This document shows, piece after piece, positions 52,854-61,114 of a stretch of 64,000 nt of DNA. The stretch spans positions 164,068-228,067 of the forward strand of contig NZ_QJTF01000004.1 of assembly GCF_003217235.1 (NCBI RefSeq), in the 5' to 3' direction. The notes beneath the pieces were generated by a model, which had not been told where the DNA came from, searched no databases, and saw only the letters and a program-made list of their open reading frames with translations. Every line of letters starts with the position of its first letter. Positions within the stretch are counted from its first letter, which is position 1. The stretch comes from Paramesorhizobium leguminum. Lineage in GTDB: Bacteria; Pseudomonadota; Alphaproteobacteria; Rhizobiales; Rhizobiaceae. The translations under genes and the position numbers were made by a program.

Positions 52854-53699
52854 TCAGAGTATGAACTGATCGCCGAGATAGAACCGGCGCACATCCGCAT
52901 TCTCGACAATCTCCGCCGGACGTCCATGGGTCAGCACCTGGCCGGCATGGATAATATAAGCCCGGTCGATGAGCCCAAGCGTTTCCCGCACGTTATGATC
53001 CGTAATCAGCACGCCGATACCGCGGCTCGTCAGATGCCGGACCAATTGCTGGATATCGGACACCGCAATGGGATCAACGCCCGCAAACGGCTCGTCGAGA
53101 AGCATGAAATTGGGCCGCGAGGCCAGCGCTCGGGCGATTTCGAGCCGGCGGCGCTCGCCACCCGAAAGTGAAAGCGCCTGCGCCTTGCGCAAATGCGCGA
53201 TATGGAATTCCTCGAGCAGGGCGTCGAGTTCTTCGGCACGCTTCCGCCTGTCCTTTTCGACCACTTCCAGCACGGCCTTGATGTTGTTTTCCACCGAAAG
53301 ACCGCGGAAAATCGAGGCTTCCTGCGGTAGATAGCCAATGCCGAGGCGCGAGCGCCGGTACATCGGCATGGTTGTAACATCGAAACCGTCGATCTCGATC
53401 GAGCCGCTATCCACGGGCACAAGACCGGTCACCATATAGAAACAGGTGGTCTTGCCCGCGCCGTTGGGTCCTAGAATGCCCACCGCCTCGCCGGCTCGTA
53501 CACCGAAGGAAACACCGTTGACCACTTGCCGTCCGCGATAACTCTTCGTCAGTCCGCGAGCAACAAGTGTGCCCTTGAGGCGCTGGAGATCGCCAGCCCC
53601 ACCGCGAGCTTCTCCCGACAAATCGGCGGCGGCAACCGGGGACGGCTGAACGGCATTGCCTTCGGTCTTGATACGCGAAAATACTGACAAAACTGACAC
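52854..53699 (-). CDS. lptB: LPS export ABC transporter ATPase LptB
   Basis: A 281-residue ATPase with Walker A LGPNGAGKTT, YLPQEASIFRGLSV, signature LSGGERRRLEIARAL, Walker B MLLDEPFAGVDP and switch LITDHNVRET. It has a 40-residue N-terminal extension beyond E. coli LptB, as is usual in Hyphomicrobiales. With LptFG (not in the window) it extracts LPS from the inner membrane. It is separated from lptA by 158 bases containing a strong hairpin, and is not followed by rpoN. Confidence 0.95.
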   Translation of the reverse strand: MSVLSVFSRIKTEGNAVQPSPVAAADLSGEARGGAGDLQRLKGTLVARGLTKSYRGRQVVNGVSFGVRAGEAVGILGPNGAGKTTCFYMVTGLVPVDSGSIEIDGFDVTTMPMYRRSRLGIGYLPQEASIFRGLSVENNIKAVLEVVEKDRRKRAEELDALLEEFHIAHLRKAQALSLSGGERRRLEIARALASRPNFMLLDEPFAGVDPIAVSDIQQLVRHLTSRGIGVLITDHNVRETLGLIDRAYIIHAGQVLTHGRPAEIVENADVRRFYLGDQFIL

Positions 53700-53726
53700 C
53701 GTACGCCCTGGCTTGGTTGACGAACT

Positions 53727-53767
53727 AAAGCGGTCCCCTGTCCTGATGGAATCAGGGAGACCGCTTT
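53727..53767. repeat. Palindrome between lptA and lptB
   Basis: AAAGCGGTCCCCTG...CAGGGAGACCGCTTT with a 12-base loop, 28 bases upstream of lptB. It could attenuate read-through from lptA to lptB or be a dispersed repeat; a half-copy of the GATCATGC element lies next to it (53789-53812). Confidence 0.7.
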
Positions 53768-53857
53768 AAACTTCTCTTCTTCAGCCGCACGATCTATGCG
53801 GAAAGATCATGCGGTCAAAATAAATGATTAAAGCGAGGTGCCTGATTGCATTCTGCT

Positions 53858-54547
53858 TTAATTGCGTTTCGCACTGGCGGCTTTGCCACCCTGCTGCTGT
53901 TGCGCGCTTTTAGGCGTAAGGATGATCGACACGCGGCCGGGCTCGCCTTTGCAGCTTTCCAGAAAAGCCTTGCCTGTGCCGGTATTGGCGATCAGCTTGC
54001 AGCCGGTGGCGATGTTGTCGCCGTCGGAAAGTACGACTTTCTTGCCCGTTAGCGTCATGGTCTGCGTCTTCGCGTCAAAAGTGCCGGCGTCGCCGGTGGC
54101 GATCTGCGTTCCTGACTTGAGATAGACCTTGCCACTGACTTCCAGATGATCGATGCCGGCAGCACCGAGGCCGCCCGCTGGTGCTTGCGCAGCACTCTTT
54201 CCGGCTGATTGGCTTCCGTTATCCTTCGACTTGTTGAAATAGACCGTCATCTTGCCGGATTTCAGCAGCGTATCTCCCTGAGAGACGGAGACATTCCCGG
54301 TAAAGAGGGCCATGCCTTCCTTATCCTGTATTTCCAGCTTGTCCGCGTCGATCGCCACAGGATCCTTGCTGCTGGAGAGATTAAGGCTTCCGAAGGGAGC
54401 CGCCTGTTGTGGTTGCTGGGCAAGCGCCGGGGCTGACGCAAACGCCGTCGCGCCGAGGAGAGCCATCGTCGCTCCGAGGAACAGTTTCGGGCGGAAGTCA
54501 CCATATGCTGTCGATCTGCGCTGCATTCTCATATCCCCTAAAAACAA
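53858..54547 (-). CDS. lptA: LPS transport periplasmic protein LptA (OstA-like)
   Basis: A 229-residue periplasmic protein with a signal peptide (ALAQ near residue 44 from the first Met). The OstA/LptA beta-jellyroll repeats appear as VAIDADKLEIQDKEGMALFTGNV, KSGKMTVYF, IDHLEVSGKVYLKSGTQIATGD, and TLTGKKVVLSDGDN. It bridges LptC and LptD for LPS transit. ATG 54532 (MRMQRRS) or 54526 may be the true start instead of 54547. A Ser/Gln/Ala-rich insert at about 110-130 is not in E. coli LptA. Confidence 0.9.
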   Translation of the reverse strand: MFLGDMRMQRRSTAYGDFRPKLFLGATMALLGATAFASAPALAQQPQQAAPFGSLNLSSSKDPVAIDADKLEIQDKEGMALFTGNVSVSQGDTLLKSGKMTVYFNKSKDNGSQSAGKSAAQAPAGGLGAAGIDHLEVSGKVYLKSGTQIATGDAGTFDAKTQTMTLTGKKVVLSDGDNIATGCKLIANTGTGKAFLESCKGEPGRVSIILTPKSAQQQQGGKAASAKRN

Positions 54548-54611
54548 ACCGGCTACGCCGGTATCCGCCCGTTAATCCTGCCCTTTGATCCGAGTTGGCG
54601 GGGCGGCGCCC

Positions 54612-55361
54612 TCAGCCATCCTGATCCGGGGTCGAAATGACGCTCTTCTGCTCTTTCGCCGGATCGATGACAAGTTTTACCTTGTTCTCGAATACCATCA
54701 CCTTGCCATTCTCACGAATCTGCATCTTGTCAGCCGAGATATGCGTGTTACCGTCCCGGATATCAACGGGCTGATCGGTGGTAATGCGCCCGGTTGACAT
54801 ATTGACGTCCGCCGATTTCATCTTTGCCGTCAATCCACCGGTCGTTGTAACCGTAAAATCCTTATCGAGTTGCAAACGCATATTGGCATTATCGTAAACG
54901 CCCGATTTCGCCTCTATCGTAGCGCGCTGGTCAGCGCCGAGAGGAAGTTCGGCATCGATGTTCTCCAGCGAGACGACACCCTCTTTGCTTACGTCCTGCG
55001 TGGCCTTCGAAGCCGTCATCGTATAGGGCCGGTTGTCTTTGGTGAAGCCGTCGAGTGTTGGATTGGTCATCACCAGCTTGCCGCTTTCCGCGCCCGTTCC
55101 CCCAACCTCTACCTTGACCGGCCCGGATGATGTGGAAAAAAAGGTGAACCAGGAGAAGACACCGGCAATGGCGATGGCGGCAATGGGCAACACCGTCTTG
55201 AGTACGCGCACACGACCGGAATGACGCTGCGCGGAATGGAATATCGCGGCGTTCTTTTCGGAAGCGCCGAAATTCATGCGGCCGCTTGTTTGCGCCGTGT
55301 CACTTGGTTTGAACATGGAAGGCCTGCCCTCCCAATTCACGCTGTTCTTTTGTGCGTTCAT
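54612..55361 (-). CDS. lptC: LPS export protein LptC
   Basis: A 249-residue bitopic protein. A cytoplasmic N-terminus of about 55 residues is followed by one helix (VLKTVLPIAAIAIAGVFSWFTFF) and a periplasmic jellyroll: NPTLDGFTKDNRPYTMTASKATQD, ADVNMSTGRITTDQPVDIRDGNTHISADKM. It receives LPS from LptBFG and passes it to LptA. lptC and lptA are 64 bases apart and co-directional. The long N-terminus is typical of Hyphomicrobiales LptC. Confidence 0.92.
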   Translation of the reverse strand: MNAQKNSVNWEGRPSMFKPSDTAQTSGRMNFGASEKNAAIFHSAQRHSGRVRVLKTVLPIAAIAIAGVFSWFTFFSTSSGPVKVEVGGTGAESGKLVMTNPTLDGFTKDNRPYTMTASKATQDVSKEGVVSLENIDAELPLGADQRATIEAKSGVYDNANMRLQLDKDFTVTTTGGLTAKMKSADVNMSTGRITTDQPVDIRDGNTHISADKMQIRENGKVMVFENKVKLVIDPAKEQKSVISTPDQDG

Positions 55362-55548
55362 TTGACCTAATTCTTATTCACGGAGCAATTTGGGGCCAAC
55401 TCTTGGGCCCGATCACACTGCAATATGGTTATTTTGGGTTGGAATAACAAATGCAACATAACAGAGTCTTGCCGTAAGACCAAAGCTGAACCTAAAGTGC
55501 AATTCAGATCCCTTGTGATTTTCGAGACCAACGGAGACGGATACGGCC

Positions 55549-56526
55549 ATGACACAATCCGCCGACGCGATCATTGACCGCCGCAGGCTGCGCCGGAAGC
55601 TCACCTTCTGGCGGATAGTCGCGCTGGCGGTGGCGGCGCTGGGCATAGGCCTGCTTGCCGATTTCACCGGTCTCGGTGGGCGCAATGCGCCGCACATCGC
55701 CAAGGTGAAGATTGAGGGCCCGATCCACGAAGACGACGATCTGCTCGATCGTCTCGACAAGATCGCCAATAACAATGCTGTAAAGGGCCTGATTATTTCG
55801 GTCGATTCGCCGGGCGGCACCACCGCCGGCGGCGAGGCCATCTTCAATGCCGTGCGCAAGGTGGCGGAAAAGAAGCCGGTTGTTGCCCAAGTCGGCACGC
55901 TCGCTGCTTCCGCCGGCTATATGATTGCCAGCGCGGCCGACCATATCGTGGCGAGGCAGACCTCGATCGTCGGCTCCATCGGCGTCCTGTTCCAGTATCC
56001 CGATATTTCCCAGTTGCTGACCAAGCTTGGTATCAAGATCGAGACCATCAAGTCGTCTCCGCTCAAGGCCGAGCCGAACTTCTTCAGCCCGGCGCCCGAG
56101 GAAGCCAAGGCCATGATCCGTAACATGATCATGGATTCCTACGACTGGTTCGTCGGGCTGGTTGAAAAACGCCGCGGGTTCGATCACGAGCAGGCGCTCG
56201 CTCTGGCAAACGGCGCGGTCTTCACCGGGCGCCAGGCGCTGGACAAGAAGCTCATCGACCAGCTGGGTGGCGAGGATGAAGCCGTGGGCTGGCTGAAGGG
56301 CAAAGGTACTGGCGGCACATTGCCCGTCGTCGAATGGATGCCGCAGCAAAAGGGCATCATCGGCTCCCTCTTTTCGCAATCGGCGGCAAGGCTTTTGATA
56401 CAAGTTCTGGGTGTACCGGAAAATGGCGGCAGCCTGCTCTTGCGCGAGGCGGCGGGCGAGCGCCTTTTCACTCCAAGCCTCCTTTCAGCCTGGCCGGCGG
56501 AGGGCGCCCGGCCGGAAGGCCAATAA
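55549..56526 (+). CDS. sppA: Signal peptide peptidase SppA (S49 family)
   Basis: A 325-residue membrane-anchored serine protease of the short single-domain type. One helix lies at about 23-40. The Ser/Lys dyad is visible: nucleophile Ser121 in GTLAASAGYMIAS and general base Lys173 in IETIKSSPLKAEP. VDSPGGTTAGGEAI supplies the oxyanion region. It degrades residual signal peptides in the inner membrane. It is divergent from lptC; the gap (188 bases) has a GTTATT/AATAAC inverted repeat. Confidence 0.93.
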   Translation: MTQSADAIIDRRRLRRKLTFWRIVALAVAALGIGLLADFTGLGGRNAPHIAKVKIEGPIHEDDDLLDRLDKIANNNAVKGLIISVDSPGGTTAGGEAIFNAVRKVAEKKPVVAQVGTLAASAGYMIASAADHIVARQTSIVGSIGVLFQYPDISQLLTKLGIKIETIKSSPLKAEPNFFSPAPEEAKAMIRNMIMDSYDWFVGLVEKRRGFDHEQALALANGAVFTGRQALDKKLIDQLGGEDEAVGWLKGKGTGGTLPVVEWMPQQKGIIGSLFSQSAARLLIQVLGVPENGGSLLLREAAGERLFTPSLLSAWPAEGARPEGQ

Positions 56527-56566
56527 GCTGTTGAATATCAAGGCCTGTGCGAATAGAAATACCGGA

Positions 56567-56610
56567 GCGTGATGCCGAAAAAGTTGCAGATCTTTCGGAT
56601 AAGATCATGC
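56567..56610. repeat. GCGTGATGCC/GATCATGC palindromic repeat between sppA and ihfB
   Basis: Member of the family at 13012, 21909 and 47102, with CCGAAA and TTTCGG inner arms. It starts 41 bases past the sppA stop and ends 40 bases before the ihfB ATG. Confidence 0.85.
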
Positions 56611-56649
56611 GTGATAGCCACCGTAACGTTCGAGGAGAGGTCGACCGCC

Positions 56650-56937
56650 ATGATCAAGTCAGAACTTGTTCAGATCATCGCCAGCCGTAATCCGCATCTC
56701 TTTCAACGCGACGTAGAAAATATAGTCGGAGCCGTGTTCGACGAAATCAGCAAGGCCCTCGCGGATGGAAACCGCGTGGAGCTACGCGGTTTCGGCGCCT
56801 TCTCGGTGAAGAACCGCCCCGCGCGCAGCGGTCGCAACCCCCGCACCGGAGAAGCGGTGAGCGTGGAGGAAAAATGGGTGCCGTTTTTCAAGACGGGCAA
56901 GGAACTGCGCGATCGCCTGAACAGCGCTGACCGGTAG
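56650..56937 (+). CDS. ihfB: Integration host factor subunit beta
   Basis: A 95-residue HU/IHF-family DNA-bending protein. [51 protein letters not shown] (arm with the Pro intercalating into DNA) and [10 protein letters not shown] are diagnostic of the beta subunit. GAGGAGAGG lies 9 to 17 bases upstream of ATG 56650. It partners with IhfA encoded elsewhere. The next gene follows after nine bases. Confidence 0.96.
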   Translation: MIKSELVQIIASRNPHLFQRDVENIVGAVFDEISKALADGNRVELRGFGAFSVKNRPARSGRNPRTGEAVSVEEKWVPFFKTGKELRDRLNSADR

Positions 56938-56946
56938 AGTTTTTCC

Positions 56947-57276
56947 ATGACAAACCGTTTCATCACCATCATCGTTCTCGTACCGCTGGCAATCGTGCTC
57001 GTCGCGCTGTCGGTCGCCAACCGTGAAACGGTGATGCTGACCGTCGATCCCTTCAATCCGGGCAATCCCGCGCTGTCCTGGTCGGCGCCGCTGTTCGTCT
57101 GGCTGTTTGGGGTACTGATCGTCGGGCTCCTTTTAGGGGGCGCGGTGACATGGGCTCGCCAGGGCAAATATCGCAAAAGCGCCCGCGTCAATAAGGCGGA
57201 AGCGGATAGGCTGAGGCAGCAGGTCGGGACGGTCGAAGGCGCGTCATCGACGACACATTTGACCAATTTGCGCTAG
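56947..57276 (+). CDS. LapA/DUF1049-domain inner-membrane protein
   Basis: A 109-residue protein with two hydrophobic segments (FITIIVLVPLAIVLVALSVANRE and PLFVWLFGVLIVGLLLGGAVTW) followed by a short basic coiled tail RKSARVNKAEADRLRQQ. This is the usual LapA/YciS-like layout; in E. coli LapA helps LapB control LpxC and so LPS synthesis. Its place directly after ihfB is common in alphaproteobacteria. Confidence 0.85.
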   Translation: MTNRFITIIVLVPLAIVLVALSVANRETVMLTVDPFNPGNPALSWSAPLFVWLFGVLIVGLLLGGAVTWARQGKYRKSARVNKAEADRLRQQVGTVEGASSTTHLTNLR

Positions 57277-57391
57277 GCCGATATTTCCCCCTTGAATTCC
57301 CTGAGAGGGGAGGCGGCTATCCTGCGATCCTCTGAGAAAGCCAGAGGGTGGCTTGACGACCCCTAAATGAAAACCAACAGGACATTCCCGG

Positions 57392-58399
57392 TTGAAACCA
57401 CCGAAGCGAAAAGACAAGCGGCAACAGCGAGACACGCTGGATAAGTCTGCACGCCCGGCGCCCGAGCCCGTGCACCCGCGCATTCTCACGCGCCGCGAAG
57501 GCCCCCGACCCGAAGAAAAACTCCCGCTCATCCTCGAAACCGAGCCATCGGCGGACTACGCGCTGCTCGACAGCGGCAATGGCCGGAAGCTCGAACAATA
57601 TGGGCCGTACCGCATCGTACGGCCGGAGGGGCAGGCGATCTGGCTTCCCGCATGGGACCCTTCGGAATGGGCGAAGGCCGATGCCGTCTTCACCGGCAAT
57701 ACCGACGAGGAGGGCATGGGCCGCTGGCATTTTCCGCGTACACCCTTGGGCGAGACATGGCCGATGGCCTATGACGGCATTCCTTTCCTTGGCCGGTTCA
57801 CCTCGTTCCGCCATGTCGGCGTCTTTCCCGAGCAGGCAGCGCACTGGTCCACCCTGGATAGCCTCATCCGCAATGCCGGGCGCCCGGTCCGTGTGTTGAA
57901 CCTCTTCGGCTACACCGGCGTCGCCTCGCTGGTGGCGGCACGGGCGGGGGCGGAGGTCACCCATGTGGATGCTTCCAAGAAGGCGATTCTCTGGGCGCGG
58001 GAGAACCAGGAAATGGCAGGGCTATCAGCCAAGCCCATCCGCTGGATCTGCGACGACGCCACCAAATTCGTCGCACGCGAAGAGCGCCGCGACAGCTGCT
58101 ATGACATCATCCTGCTCGACCCGCCCGCCTATGGCCGCGGGCCGAACGGCGAGGTCTGGCAACTGTTCGATAATTTGCCCGAAATGGTCGATCTCTGCCG
58201 CTCGATCCTTACCCGCAAGCCGCTTGCCGTGGTGCTGACGGCCTATTCGATCCGCGCCTCGTTCTTCGCCATTCATGAACTGATGCGCGACGCCTTCACC
58301 GGGCTTGGAGGCCAGGTGGAATCGGGCGAACTCATCTTGCGCGAACGCTCCGCCGGGCGCGCGCTTTCCACATCGCTTTTCAGCCGCTGGGTGGCGTGA
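57392..58399 (+). CDS. Class I SAM-dependent RNA methyltransferase (RlmI/RlmK-like)
   Basis: A 335-residue protein with SAM motif NLFGYTGVASLVAARAGAEV, then HVDASKKAILWARENQ, the catalytic DPPAYGRGP motif, and FDNLPEMVDLCRSIL. The N-terminal domain is shorter than the PUA domain of RlmI. The closest families methylate 23S rRNA cytosine or act on small-subunit RNA. The frame has no early ATG: TTG at 57392 with AGGA nine bases upstream is used. It abuts the next methyltransferase directly. Confidence 0.85.
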   Translation: MKPPKRKDKRQQRDTLDKSARPAPEPVHPRILTRREGPRPEEKLPLILETEPSADYALLDSGNGRKLEQYGPYRIVRPEGQAIWLPAWDPSEWAKADAVFTGNTDEEGMGRWHFPRTPLGETWPMAYDGIPFLGRFTSFRHVGVFPEQAAHWSTLDSLIRNAGRPVRVLNLFGYTGVASLVAARAGAEVTHVDASKKAILWARENQEMAGLSAKPIRWICDDATKFVAREERRDSCYDIILLDPPAYGRGPNGEVWQLFDNLPEMVDLCRSILTRKPLAVVLTAYSIRASFFAIHELMRDAFTGLGGQVESGELILRERSAGRALSTSLFSRWVA

Positions 58400-59296
58400 A
58401 TGACGGGTCACGAAGATTTTCCGAAAACAGGCAAAGTGAAAGAAGTCACCAGCCTGACCAACCCGATCATCAAGGATCTGCGCGCGCTATCGATGAAGAA
58501 ATTCCGCGATCAGCAGGGTGTTTTCCTCGCGGAGGGGCTGAAGCTCGTCATCGATGCGCTCGATCTCGGCTGGCGCATCCGCACGCTGGTTTTCGCCAAG
58601 GCGGGCAAGGGCAATAGCCTCGTCGAAACGGTGGCGGCGCGCACGGTCGCCAAGGGCGGGCTGGTGCTGGAGGTGAGCGAGAAAGTCATTTCCGCCATCA
58701 CAAGGCGCGACAACCCGCAAGCTGTCGTCGGCGTTTTCGAGCAAAAATACCAGCCACTCTCAAACCTCAAGCCCCAAGGAAACGACGTCTATGTCGCGCT
58801 CGATCGGGTGCGTGACCCCGGCAATCTGGGCACCATTATCCGCACGGCGGACGCGGTAGGCGCTAAGGGCCTGATCCTGATTGGCGATGCCACGGACCCT
58901 TTCTCCATCGAGACGGTGCGCGCGACCATGGGCTCCGTCTTCGCCATGCCGCTCTATCGGGCGAGCGTGGCCGATTTCCTCAATTGGCGGAAAAGCTTTC
59001 GCGGCCTCGTCGTCGGCACGCATTTGAAGGGCGCGGTCGATTACCGGAGCATCCCCTATGCGGGCAAACCGGTTATCCTTTTGATGGGAAACGAGCAGCA
59101 GGGCCTGCCTGATAGCCTCGCCTCGGCTTGCGACAAGCTTGCCCGCATCCCCCAGGCAGGGCGCGCCGATTCGCTCAACCTCGCCATTGCCACCGGAATC
59201 ATGCTGTTCGAGATCAGGCGCGAGGCGCTCGTCCTCGATGAAAGACCCATTCTTGATGGAACGCCGATTCTTGATGGAAGGCATGGCGGCAAATGA
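58400..59296 (+). CDS. TrmH/SpoU-family RNA 2'-O-methyltransferase
   Basis: A 298-residue SPOUT enzyme. An N-terminal RNA-binding substrate domain ([26 protein letters not shown]) precedes the knot domain with [31 protein letters not shown] and [14 protein letters not shown]. It likely methylates rRNA or tRNA ribose. The C-terminal tail repeats ILDG twice. The ATG abuts the upstream TGA and the stop overlaps lspA by four bases, so all three genes are one operon. Confidence 0.9.
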   Translation: MTGHEDFPKTGKVKEVTSLTNPIIKDLRALSMKKFRDQQGVFLAEGLKLVIDALDLGWRIRTLVFAKAGKGNSLVETVAARTVAKGGLVLEVSEKVISAITRRDNPQAVVGVFEQKYQPLSNLKPQGNDVYVALDRVRDPGNLGTIIRTADAVGAKGLILIGDATDPFSIETVRATMGSVFAMPLYRASVADFLNWRKSFRGLVVGTHLKGAVDYRSIPYAGKPVILLMGNEQQGLPDSLASACDKLARIPQAGRADSLNLAIATGIMLFEIRREALVLDERPILDGTPILDGRHGGK

Positions 59297-59775
59297 CCAG
59301 GAAAGCCGTGCTTCCCTATTTCCTCGTGGTGGTTTTCGCAGTGATTGCCGACCAGATCGTCAAATATCTGGTTGAAACGGGCATGGATTATCATCAGCAG
59401 ATCGATATCCTGCCGTTTCTCGCGCTGTTCCGCACACATAATAATGGCATCGCATTTTCCATGCTGTCGTCACTGGGCGACACCGGCCTTATCGCCATGA
59501 CGCTTCTCGTCATCGCCTTCGTGCTTTATCTCTGGTGGACGAGCGGGCCGGAAAAGCGCATCGCCAGGGCTGGCTTCGCGCTGATTGTCGGCGGGGCGCT
59601 GGGGAACCTGATCGACCGCAGCCTGCACGGCTATGTGATCGATTATGTGCTCTTCCACACCGCGACATGGTCCTTCGCCGTGTTCAACCTGGCCGATGCC
59701 TTCATCACCGTCGGCGCCGGATTGATTATCCTCGACGAACTCGTTGGCGGCCGCGGCAAGGCTTCCAGCCGGTAA
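59293..59775 (+). CDS. lspA: Lipoprotein signal peptidase II
   Basis: A 160-residue inner-membrane aspartyl protease that cleaves prolipoproteins before the lipid-modified cysteine. Four membrane helices; conserved blocks are ADQIVKY near residue 19, [20 protein letters not shown] (Asp108) and [10 protein letters not shown] (Asp135), the two catalytic aspartates. The ATG overlaps the preceding TGA (ATGA). Its product would process lipoproteins such as the transglycosylase at 3567-4199. Confidence 0.96.
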   Translation: MTRKAVLPYFLVVVFAVIADQIVKYLVETGMDYHQQIDILPFLALFRTHNNGIAFSMLSSLGDTGLIAMTLLVIAFVLYLWWTSGPEKRIARAGFALIVGGALGNLIDRSLHGYVIDYVLFHTATWSFAVFNLADAFITVGAGLIILDELVGGRGKASSR

Positions 59776-60008
59776 GCGGTTCAAACACATCAATTTTACG
59801 CAGCGAGCAGGCGCCTAGCCATATTCAGGACACGTTGCTGTCATCGTGATGTAGCAGTTTTGCACTATGCCGTGATCCAGCTGCCGGATCGGCTCGCGCA
59901 ATTTTTACCGGAACTTGGGTGAATACAGCCGGCTGATTCGAATTTTCATGTTTTGCTTCACCTTATCTTTGGAAAAAGGTGAAATATGCCCACTGGGAGA
60001 AGATCGTC

Positions 60009-60902
60009 ATGAGCGCATTGCTTGGAATTTCCCGGCAAATCATTAATGATGCAGGCATGTCGAGTATCGAAGCACATCCGGCTCTTTTCACCGCACCCGA
60101 TAGCACGGGCGTTTTAGGACGTCTGGGGTCGCTGGAGGTCCGGCTTGCCCAGACGGCGGCGGAAATCACCGCCGCGCAAGAATTGCGTTTCAAGATATTC
60201 TTCGATGGCCACGGCGCGAAGAGTGAAAGCGCCGCGGCGTTGGAAGAGCGTGACGCGGACCGGTTCGATGCCACGTGCGATCATCTTCTCGTCTATGATA
60301 CCGCCATCGCGGCGCCGGAGCATAAGCAGATCGTCGGTACCTATCGCCTCATGCGCGGCGAGAAGGCGCGTGACGCCCATGGCTTCTATTCCGCCGGCGA
60401 ATATGATGTCGAGCGGCTGACGCTCGCCAAGCCGGACCTCAATTTCCTTGAGCTTGGCCGCTCCTGCGTCAAGCCGGAATACCGCTCGAAGCGGACGATG
60501 GAATTGCTGTGGCAGGGCATCTGGGCCTATTGCCGCCGGTACCGCATCGACGTGATGTTCGGCTGCGCTTCCTTCATGGGCACGATACCCGCCGCCCACG
60601 CGCTTGCCCTGTCATTCCTCCATCATAATTGCCGCGCCAATGCGGAGTGGGACGTGCGCGCCCTGCCGCAGCATTACCAGCCGATGGATTTGATGCCGCT
60701 GGAGGCGATCAACCCAAAGGTGGCGCTATTCTCCATGCCACCGCTCATCAAGGGCTACATCCGGCTCGGCGCTATGATCGGCGACGGCGCGGTGGTGGAT
60801 CATGCCTTCGGCACGACCGATGTATTCATCATCCTGCCGGTTTCGCACATATCGACGCGGTATATTACGTATTATGGCGCGGAGGCTGATCGGTTTATGT
60901 AA
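60009..60902 (+). CDS. olsB: Ornithine N-acyltransferase OlsB (GNAT, lyso-ornithine lipid synthesis)
   Basis: A 297-residue GNAT-fold protein. The hemolysin-like acyltransferase pattern is clear: QELRFKIFFDGHGA, DRFDATCDHLLVYD, VGTYRLMRG, FLELGRSCVKPEYRSKRTMELLWQG, and FGCASFMGTIPAAHALALSFLHHN. OlsB adds a 3-hydroxy fatty acid to ornithine, giving a phosphate-free membrane lipid; the partner OlsA is not in the window. ATG 60009 after GGGAGAAG is chosen over ATG 59979. The gene is followed by a long palindrome. Confidence 0.88.
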   Translation: MSALLGISRQIINDAGMSSIEAHPALFTAPDSTGVLGRLGSLEVRLAQTAAEITAAQELRFKIFFDGHGAKSESAAALEERDADRFDATCDHLLVYDTAIAAPEHKQIVGTYRLMRGEKARDAHGFYSAGEYDVERLTLAKPDLNFLELGRSCVKPEYRSKRTMELLWQGIWAYCRRYRIDVMFGCASFMGTIPAAHALALSFLHHNCRANAEWDVRALPQHYQPMDLMPLEAINPKVALFSMPPLIKGYIRLGAMIGDGAVVDHAFGTTDVFIILPVSHISTRYITYYGAEADRFM

Positions 60903-60913
60903 GCCGCGACTCT

Positions 60914-61088
60914 ACGATCTCACCCCCCTCTGCCCTGCCGGGCATCTCCCCCTCAGGTGGGGAGATTGGCTGACATAGATGACGGCATTCATTCTGCAAC
61001 GTCTGCGATTGGCGCCATGCGCTTATGAAGGCCTAATCTCCCCCCTTGAGGGGGAGATGCCTGGCAGGGCAGAGGGGGGTGAGATCGT
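60914..61088. repeat. Long palindromic repeat, family B copy 4 (olsB / mutS)
   Basis: The best-preserved copy, with perfect flanks ACGATCTCACCCCCCTC and its complement at the end. CATCTCCCCCTC stems are present, and the loop TTCATTCTGCAACGTCTGCG is nearly that of copy 2. It lies between convergent olsB and mutS. Confidence 0.9.
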
Positions 61089-61114
61089 AAATCTCCCAAT
61101 CCCGATAATTCCCC

